DNA of 64,000 bases from Echeneis naucrates (Eukaryota > Chordata > Actinopteri > Carangiformes > Echeneidae): assembly GCF_900963305.1 (NCBI RefSeq), contig NC_042515.1, positions 1,088,327-1,152,326 on the forward strand. The letters are read 5' to 3'. Of this stretch, positions 56,515 through 64,000 are shown one piece after another (position 1 is the stretch's first letter; each line of letters starts with the position of its first letter). The notes under the pieces are model-generated. The model saw only the letters and a list, made by a program, of their open reading frames with translations, had not been told where the DNA came from and did no database searches. Position numbers and translations under genes: made by a program.

Positions 56515-56690
56515 GGTTCTTTCACCGGAGCAGTACTATCTGTACTTCATCTTCATGAATACTCTGGGTTCTTTCACCGGAGCAGTACTATCTGTACTTC
56601 ATCTTCATGAATACTCTGGGTTCTTTCACCGGAGCAGTACTATCTGTACTTCATCTTCATGAATACTCTGGGTTCTTTCACCGGAGCAGT
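56515..56690. repeat. 52-bp tandem repeat, about 3.4 copies
   Basis: The unit begins GGTTCTTTCACCGGAGCAGT and recurs at exactly 52-base spacing (56521, 56573 and so on), nearly without divergence, indicating recent amplification. Confidence 0.9.
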
Positions 56691-56777
56691 ACTTTCATCT
56701 TTGTGCATGTACTTGTACCAGAGTACATTTTAGCTCCAACAGTAACTCTCAGTATTTTTCCTCCCCTTGTGAAGCTG

Positions 56778-57035
56778 TTAGATGTGATCATCAGTTCGTG
56801 GTTCCTCTGCAGGTCTGCTGGAGGAATTCATCTGATCAGGATCTGCAGAAAAGACATTTCATTTCTGAGGAAACAAGAGAGCAGTTATACTGAAATGACT
56901 TCTGCTTACTTTTCTTCCTGTGATTTTCAGAGTCCTTGATGAGAAAGAACTGAACCAGAGCTAAAACTGTTGCCACGACCAAAAAACTTCCCAGTGGGAT
57001 CCACATGTAGACACGGCCGCGATCAAAGAGTTCCT
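56778..57035 (-). CDS. membrane anchor and tail exons of a type I membrane protein, ectodomain exons not found
   Basis: Two minus-strand exons fit in phase: 56910-57035 (acceptor TTTCAG, donor GAAAA|GTAAGC) and 56778-56842 (acceptor TCTGCAG, ending in TAA). The first encodes a short stalk, a membrane helix (MWIPLGSFLVVATVLALVQF) and a basic KKS-type stop-transfer segment. The second encodes the tail NPDQMNSSSRPAEEPRTDDHI. The phase-1 exon boundaries and position beside an immunoglobulin-superfamily gene suggest the 3' end of a related receptor. I found no immunoglobulin exon on the minus strand between 57036 and 58589, so it may be a truncated or rearranged copy. Confidence 0.4.
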
Positions 57036-57039
57036 CTGA

Positions 57040-58589
57040 AACATGATAAAATCTCTCAGAATCATTGTGTGTAAAATGTGGAACTTTCTGTGAAAACACT
57101 GAGATCTCACTTGGTAAAGAGAACTGAGCTTCAACAACATGGAGATCAGTTTGATGGTTTTATTGTATGAAATCACTCAGAGAGCTTTGATTTGATTTAA
57201 ACCTCTGTGTAAGATGTCATAATGAAAAGACACATCCAAGTGGTTTGTCATGAAGGAGGCTCACAGGATCATCTACTCCGAACGGTGTGGAGACAAACAG
57301 GAAGTCAGACTGACAGCAGTCTGTCTCTGACACACTCCGACTGATGCTTTGTCTCATTTAAACAACGCAGTTTAGATTTGTTGTTTCTTGACTAGAAAGG
57401 AAATGCACTCCTCGAGCTTTTAACATTTACAGGGGGGCACAGAGCATGTTTACTGGGGCACGTTCACGTGCTTGACCCCAAACGGGCTCATTAGGATCTA
57501 AACCTTCAAGGTTTCTGTTCTGGAAAAAATCCAGATTTTCCAATAAAATGAAAAACAAAACAGTTTGACATTTCCACAGAAGAATGAGGAGGTAAAGGAG
57601 AAGTTGTTCCTCCGCTGCTTCACTTCAAAAACTCTTGATCACAGCTTTTAGGAGATTAAAGCTGACGTTTGAGATACTCCGGACGAAAAGTTTCTCTTCT
57701 GTAAAATGAACGGAGAAAGAAGATCAGAGGAACTGACCTCTGAGCAGCAGAAGTCAGAGTGAAGACATTTCCCAGCCTCCTCCAGCCTGAAGCAGCTGAG
57801 AGACTCATTCCTGTCGTTCAGGGTGAAGACAGAAAACTAACGGAGCATCATACAAGTGAACGTTAAAGCAGCAGCACACTGATCACTGCTGTGAACGTTC
57901 ATCTCTCTTTGCTGTCTGTGTGGGGTTGTGTTTCATGGGACGTCAGCTGATTGGACAGACTGTCTGTGTGTTCCTGCAGGGGTTCGGGTTAACCCTAACC
58001 CACACAAAAGGAGCACAAAAAGAACCCACAACCACACATTCATGAAAAACTGAAAGTGCTGAACTCTCATTTTGGGGAAGTGGCTGATTTCATTGGACCT
58101 GAATCTGAAACCTGATCTGAACCTTAAACTTTTCTCCAAAATCAACACAAGACTCACTAAGTCTCTGTTTCTCCAACACAACAAACATAAATAAATAAAA
58201 ATTAAAAATCGAAGGGTCAAAGGTCACAGGTCTGTCGGCCATCTTGTTCTTTAGAAACCAGATGAGGAGAAGGTGGATCTGAGCCCCCTTCAGGTCAAAG
58301 ATCAGACTGAAACTGTAACAGGAAATGAAAAACATCGATCAGATATTATAAAATAAAAAAACTCTAATTTTATTTCTATTTAAATAAATAAACAGATGAG
58401 CTCCTTCGGCTTTTCTTCATTTTCCAACATCACTGAATGGATCTGATGAGCAGGTTCAGTTTGTGGATTTCTCTGCACTTCTTCACTCTCTCCTTCCTTC
58501 TGATGATGCAATGACCATGTGAAGGGGCTGACTGCGAGAATCGAAAGCGTTCTGCAGAAAAGCTGCAGGTTTGTGTGCCAGCTGCAGTT
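57040..58589. other. region between the two immunoglobulin-type loci
   Basis: No exon with immunoglobulin hallmarks on either strand. A short stretch near 58236-58256 resembles the R2-like CCATTTT/GGTTTC sequences. Confidence 0.4.
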
Positions 58590-59294
58590 ATGGAGCTGCT
58601 TCCTCTGTGTGTGTGCGTCCTGATGTGGGCTGCAGCAGCGTCTGCCGAGGAACCCGGTGAGAAACTGAGCTGCACACAAAACAACAACTTTGTGTTTGTA
58701 AAAGTCGTTTAAAAATCTTTCTTCATGAGTCGGCGACAAACTTTTCTGTTCATATTTGTTTAAAAAGTTGGCTGTTACTTTTAATTTGACAGCGACATAA
58801 ATGTGAAATCATGTTCAGGTTATTTGAAATTGATGAGACTGGGCAAAGATTTGTTAATATAAAATATTAAACTGTTATTGTCACAAGCACAGGTGCTGAT
58901 TTATACAAGAAAGAACTGATGTAGAAAACTAATATACACATTTCTTATCATTGTCAAGCTTTTGTGTTATTTTGTTGTCTGATGTGAACAAATTTTCACG
59001 GAAATCTAAAGTGAGCAAAAAAAAAAAAAAAAAATGATTCTTTCTCCAAAAGAAAAGAATTTAGTTTTTAATAGAATAAAGTGATTTTTCATTTACACCC
59101 AAAAAACAACTTGCTGTTTTAGCTCACATCAAGTTTAACAGTTTTCATGTGTAACTGTAACTTTAAATGTTCTCATAGATCATAATTTAAATTATTTTAC
59201 AGATTTCTGAATTTATCTCACTGAGCCAAACGCCCCTCAGACATGGAGGCAAAAACACCTCGAGCTGTCTAAACGGCTGAGGAAGCTGAGCCGA

Positions 59295-59340
<46 letters not shown>

Positions 59341-62300
59341 GTCTTTACTGAGGTGATCACTTCACTTCCTCATTTCAAACGTCTTCAGGAGAAAAAGAAA
59401 CTTTCCCACATTACGGCCTCTTTCATAACACGAGTCTGTTTGAAACGTCCCAGAATGAAAATAACATGACGAAATAATGAGATGTTTGTAATTTTCTGAT
59501 CATCTTATTTCCTGCTGAGCCGTCTGTTGACTGAACATTTAGTGTCACTGAAACTCTTCATTCTGTGGATGGACACCTGTTTATTTAGAAACGAGTCATT
59601 TTACAACAAACAGACAAACCAAACAGTCAAATGTCTCAGAATTTGTATTTGTAAAGTTGTTTCTGTCTTTAAGTGAAAGTATTTTATTCTAAATTCTTTT
59701 CTTTGTCTAAATCCAACATGTTTTGTCTTCCAGGACCAGAGATCACAGTGATAGAAGGACATGATGTGACTTTACCCTGTTCCATCTCAGAGGATATTAC
59801 AGCTGAGAGGTTTGACTGGAGGGCTGACGGTCAGAAGGAGGTTTATGTGTATGAAGGTGGTCTTTCTTCCAGTAAAGATCTATCAGGTCAACATGAGCAG
59901 TTCAAAGGTCGTGTCTCACATTTTCCTGGAGGACTGAAGGACGGAAACGCCTCCATAAAGATCAGCAACACGAAGGTGTCTGACAGTGGAAAGTACAGCT
60001 GTGAATTTAGACGTACAAATCAGACACAGCACGTGAAGCTTCTTGTTGGTGAGTGTTTTCATCAAACTCCTGATTATTCACTGATCTGATCTCAGATCAA
60101 ACATCAGAATACACATCTGGAGGACCTCGTCCCCACAGACCTGCAGCCACATCTGGGCTGATTCCCTCTGAAGGATCAGACATGTTGGATATCTGACACG
60201 TTCCAGTTTAGTTCATTCTGAACAATCACCTTTCAGCAGTTTGTGGTAGATTAAATTTGAGATGAATCTACTTCAGACTGATGAAACGAGATTCAACTAG
60301 AAAGGTGTTTGTTTCCAGCTCAGCATTAACATGAACATCTTTGAATGTTGTTTTTAAACTTAGACGTTGGTGAAATTGGTTTTAGGTAGATCTGTCATAC
60401 ATTCCCAGGTTTGTTATCTGTTTCCTACACGAATGATTTCACAAACTAACATCTGTTTTGCTTTGTTCTTCCTTTTAGATGGTCCCTTAAAAGACAGAAG
60501 TGACGAAAACATCCCAGGTGAGTCGTGATTCTGATGACGTCAGTCGTCCTGTTGTAGCCTTGTACAATATCATTGAAGGATATCATGATTAGCTGGAAGT
60601 TCACACATTAATTGTTCTTTGACTTAGATATTTCTAACATTAAGCTGCGCATTCAGAATATTTCAATGTTTGTGTATCCGTGTTTGCTTCCCTTTGTCTT
60701 ATATGACAGCACCCATCCAGCATCAGACACATTTTAATCCACATTTTAATGTGTCTAAAAAAAAAAAAAACTGAAAAAGAGGTGCTGAACTAAAAGATTG
60801 AGGAATTAATTTTCTAATCCTTAAAAGTTCTTTAAGTTCTTGTTTATCAGAATCAGTTGGGAACTCAAACAAGTAATGTGATTTGGTTCATTTTACTCTC
60901 AGCATGTGAGTGTTTTTAAATGGGAGATATGTTCATGACAAGGTGAAAGTAAACATATAAAATTGGACGGACAAGACAGTGAGAAGAATATATAATATAA
61001 AAAATATAACTTTAAATATTAATTCACAGTGAAGATTGAAAAAAAATGTGCAAATAGCCTGAGGATAAAATACGCCATGTGTTATTTAGAGTCCTGTACT
61101 TGAATGCTCCGACAATGTTCATCAGACTGACGAAGAAACTGGGTAAGAAACTGTCTCTGTGCTGGCTGGTTTTCAAAAACAGCACTCTGTAGCGCCTGCC
61201 TGGAAGGAGATGTTTTAAGAGTTTGTGTCCTGGATGGTGGGAAGATCAGCACTGATGGTCTTCTCTGCAGACCTGATTGTCCTTTGCAGTCTGGTCCTGT
61301 CCTGTTTTGTGGCTGAGCCAAAGCAGACAGTGGTGGATGTGCACAGCAAAGACTGAATGATGGCAGTGTAGAAGATGACCAGCAGCTCCCGTGGAAGGGC
61401 TTGAGCTTCCTGAGCTGCTGTACCAAGTACAACTGCTGGGCCTTCTCCCGGACATTGTTTATGAGTGAGGACCACCTCAAATCCTGTGAAAGGTGGATCC
61501 TCGGAATCTGAAGTTACCTACAGTAGGCACTGTGTTTTTGAGGATGGTGAGAGGCAGGAGTGTGTTGAGTGAGGATGGTTCTGAATGCATCACTGGACCA
61601 GTCATTTACAAATTTCAGGGGCTTCACCGACCAGTCCCCTGAGGTGCAGTTGTTTGTGTAGGGAGAGAACACACCTCTGGGTGCTGATGGTCCTTATGCC
61701 AGATGTGATACTCCCCAACTTCACCTGCTGTTTCCTGTCAGCCAGGACGCTGGTGATCCACTGACAAGTGGAGGTGGGCACAGTGAGCTGGGTGAGCTTC
61801 TGGGGGAAGATGTCTGGGATGACAGTGGTAAAAGCCGAGCATGGCATGCATCCCTGGGTAGTCAAAGTGGTGCAGGATGTAGCCAGTCCCACATTGACTG
61901 CATCATCAGCCAACCTATTTTCCCAGGAGGGAAACTGCAGGAGGTCCAACAGGGGGCTTGTGGTGTCCTTCAGATGGATCAGCACCAGTCTCTCAAAGGA
62001 CTTCATGACCACAGATGTCAGGGCAACAGGTCTGTCATCATTTAGTCCTGAATGGTGGACTTCTTGGGGACTGGGATGTTGGTGGAGTGAGCAGGAGGGA
62101 ACTTCACGCAGCTCAAAATATCTGTTCAAGATCCAGATGAAGATGGGGCCAGTTTGTCAACACAAACTCTCAGGCAGGAAGAGGACACGCCATTTGGTTT
62201 CCTGGTTCCTGGCATTCCTGGTTTTCTGTTTCCTAAAGAGTAGACAGACATCTTCCACACAGATCTACAGTGCAGGCAGAGAGACGGGGGGGTGGGGAGT

Positions 62301-63703
62301 GAGGTGAGGGTGAGCAGATAGGAGGTGTGAATGGCTCTCTTTCCAATCTGCAATAGAAACTGTTGAAGTCATCAACCAATCAGGGATTATGATTATGTCA
62401 ACAGGTGCAGCTCCAAAACCATCTGTCACAACGCTGCAAAGAGGAGAAGACTGGGAACTGTTGCAGTGTCAAGTTCTTGGAGCTTCACCCAAACCTGAAG
62501 TCCAGTGGAAGGACAGAGAAGGAAACATCCTCCCTGCTGAAGAACCAAAGATCTCTGAAAGAGGAGGAAGCTACGACATCACCCTCCAAATTAAAGTGAC
62601 CAAGACCGGCTACTATCGCTGTGTATCTACACAGGAGAGCATCAGACATCAGACTGAGGCTGAGACCTACGTTCATTTTGACGGTGAGATTCTTCCTCTT
62701 GGTATTTTAATCTTCGGATGGTTTTAAATCCTCCTTTGTCGATAGTTTTCACAGAGAGTTCTTCTTACCCAGTAACAGAACAAAACATCTGATGTGAGGA
62801 CTGACATAAATCTGATGGATTAGAATGATGTTTGAGAAACGTCTGAACTTGTTTTCATAGGTTTCAGCAGCATGCACATCTTCAGTGACGATCTGAGTGT
62901 ATGCTAAATGATTTTGTTCTGTATTTCAGGGGGAACGAACACACTGGTCCGTCTGTACGTGGTTATTGCAGGGTTATGTCTTGCTTTACTTCTTGGAATA
63001 GTTTTCTGCATATGTCGCACTAGTAAGTTCAAATCAACACATCCAAATAGATTTATTCAAACTTAAGACAGTTATCATGACTGTCCTTAAATGTCTTTTA
63101 AGCAGAGCTCACATTATGAATCATCTTCATCCATGAGTTGATCAGAGTGTCCCTTCTGGTATTTTACAGCAGGTTTTACCTTTTAGCCCGTTAAAGTGTA
63201 GATACTTCCGAATATCAGTTTACCTCTGTGTTTATCCGTCCATTCTCATCCTCCATCTTTGATAGATGTCACAGCCAATCAGAGTGCGTCATTCAGAGGC
63301 CTAGCTGCCAAAGTCTCTGGATATTTGGAGCTGATTGTTCATCATTACTGCTCCAAAGAATGAGCAGAACTCCTGATCAGATAAAGATAGAAACATCAGC
63401 TCAGCTGTAGAACGACCTAAACACATAATTTTACAAATACAAAGACAATTAATGCTGATCAATAATAATACTGACACCAATGTCACATTTGTTCTAACAA
63501 GTCAAACTGTATCTCAGGATTTATCATGACGCTCTCTGTTTATGGGCTCAGGATCTCAGGAATGTAACCAAGGCAGAGACCATGTTCAACCTGATTATGA
63601 ATGACAGACTTGACCACAAGTAGTTGAATAAATAAAACATCCTGCTGACAGTTTAGGTTTTCTTCCATGTAATTTTGTTTTCTCTTCTGCAGGAAGAAAA
63701 TAA
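58590..63703 (+). CDS. butyrophilin/B7-like immunoglobulin-superfamily membrane protein
   Basis: Six exons join in one frame to 268 codons: 58590-58656, 59734-60048, 60479-60517, 62405-62683, 62930-63022, 63693-63703. Exon 1 encodes a signal peptide (MELLPLCVCVLMWAAAASA). Exon 2 is a V-type domain with the paired cysteines (VTLPCSIS, and DSGKYSCEF), the tryptophan (FDWRADG) and the DSGKY motif. Exon 3 is a 13-residue linker. Exon 4 is a second Ig domain (LLQCQVLG, VQWKDREG, TGYYRCVS). Exon 5 is the membrane helix (about residues 240-260) and exon 6 leaves only a stub (CICRTRRK). All internal boundaries are phase 1, usual for this superfamily. The layout resembles teleost butyrophilin-like, CD276-like and HHLA2-like proteins that act as T-cell co-signalling ligands; I cannot decide which. 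The very short tail implies no signalling of its own. Poly(A) signals follow at 63836 and 63864. Confidence 0.85.
59287..59338. repeat. (AC)26 microsatellite in intron 1 of the Ig gene
   Basis: Uninterrupted AC dinucleotides about 400 bases upstream of the V-domain exon. Confidence 0.95.
60960..62350 (-). mobile_element. decayed LINE (CR1/L2-like) fragment in the Ig gene's third intron
   Basis: Minus-strand frames carry reverse-transcriptase pieces: DDRPVALTSVVMKSFERLVL (RT motif region 1-2), VDDAVNVGL-like, TSTCQWITSVLADRKQQVKL (thumb-proximal), and C-terminal pieces AIIQSLLCTSTTVCFGSATK and LQRTIRSAEKTISADLPTIQD typical of fish CR1/L2-group elements. The conserved YADD-like catalytic segment is missing, so an internal part has been lost, and the remaining coding is split among frames. 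The element lies antisense to its host gene, between exons 60479-60517 and 62405-62683, with its 3' end toward 60,960. It is old and inactive. Confidence 0.75.
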
Positions 63704-63835
63704 AGTCATCCACATCAGTCCTGAGCCATCAGACGTGTGCAGTGGGTCCTTTCTGATGTGTGAACCAGTTTAGAACGGGAAACTGGATCATTTCAAAAGC
63801 TTCTTATCATTCATTCCTCTTTAAAAGGTCTTTGT

Positions 63836-63869
63836 AATAAACTTGCATGAAAAGTACTTCTCAAATAAA
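63836..63869 (+). terminator. poly(A) signals of the Ig-superfamily gene
   Basis: Two AATAAA hexamers (63836-63841 and 63864-63869), 133-166 bases after the stop codon. Confidence 0.6.
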
Positions 63870-64000
63870 GATTGATTAACATGAACACACTGATCAGAAC
63901 AGACTGACAACGTGTCACATTGTGATCTGATGGAAACATTCAGGTTCACCTGAACAGTCGAGGCTCTGTCAGGGCAGAAAATAAAAACCTGTGTCAGATT

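Overview
The window is vertebrate nuclear DNA, almost certainly from a ray-finned (teleost) fish. Genes are split into many short exons with GT-AG introns, the proteins are clear orthologues of vertebrate ones, introns are short, and CA/GT microsatellites and long minisatellites are abundant. No operons, CRISPR arrays, tRNA or rRNA genes, retroviruses or LTR elements were recognised. I rebuilt exon structures by hand from splice sites and reading phase. For the six complete multi-exon genes, the exon lengths sum to whole codon numbers with one continuous frame.

Layout. 1-4919 (+): 3' part of a RIPOR/FAM65 gene (probably ripor3), tail to tail with blcap (-, single coding exon 7207-7470, 3' UTR to about 6015). 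13269-25763 (-): podxl2 (endoglycan), 13 coding exons, with a 7.4-kb first intron holding a 3.85-kb minisatellite and a second array in intron 2. 26933-33088 (-): mcm2, 20 coding exons, with a compact cell-cycle promoter (E2F, CHR, CRE and CCAAT matches) just upstream. 34858-39671 (-): pigu, 12 coding exons, 435 codons. 40733-44351 (+): psmf1, head to head with pigu, 7 coding exons. 44.4-52.3 kb: gene-free, with a 1.4-kb minisatellite and dispersed repeats. 52361-53923 (-): tmem74b, two coding exons whose intron is almost entirely minisatellite. 56778-57035 (-): two exons encoding only the membrane anchor and tail of a type I membrane protein. 58590-63703 (+): a butyrophilin/B7-like immunoglobulin-superfamily gene with a decayed LINE in its third intron.

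The genes do not form one pathway. mcm2 (replicative helicase), psmf1 (proteasome regulator) and pigu (GPI transamidase) are housekeeping genes. podxl2 is a sialomucin adhesion protein, blcap and tmem74b are small membrane proteins, and ripor is a RhoA effector. As I recall human synteny, blcap, pigu, psmf1, tmem74b and ripor3 lie on chromosome 20, while mcm2 and podxl2 are neighbours at 3q21. The window therefore looks like a lineage-specific junction of these two ancestral blocks, with the mcm2-podxl2 and psmf1-tmem74b pairs still intact.

The most unusual content is non-coding. Introns are built largely from tandem repeats that touch splice sites: a (TG)29 run forms the 3' splice site of psmf1 exon 3, a CA run follows a pigu 5' splice site, and minisatellites fill introns of podxl2 and tmem74b. 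At least three dispersed repeat families recur, one of which carries a CTCF-like motif. I found no convincing new multi-gene system.
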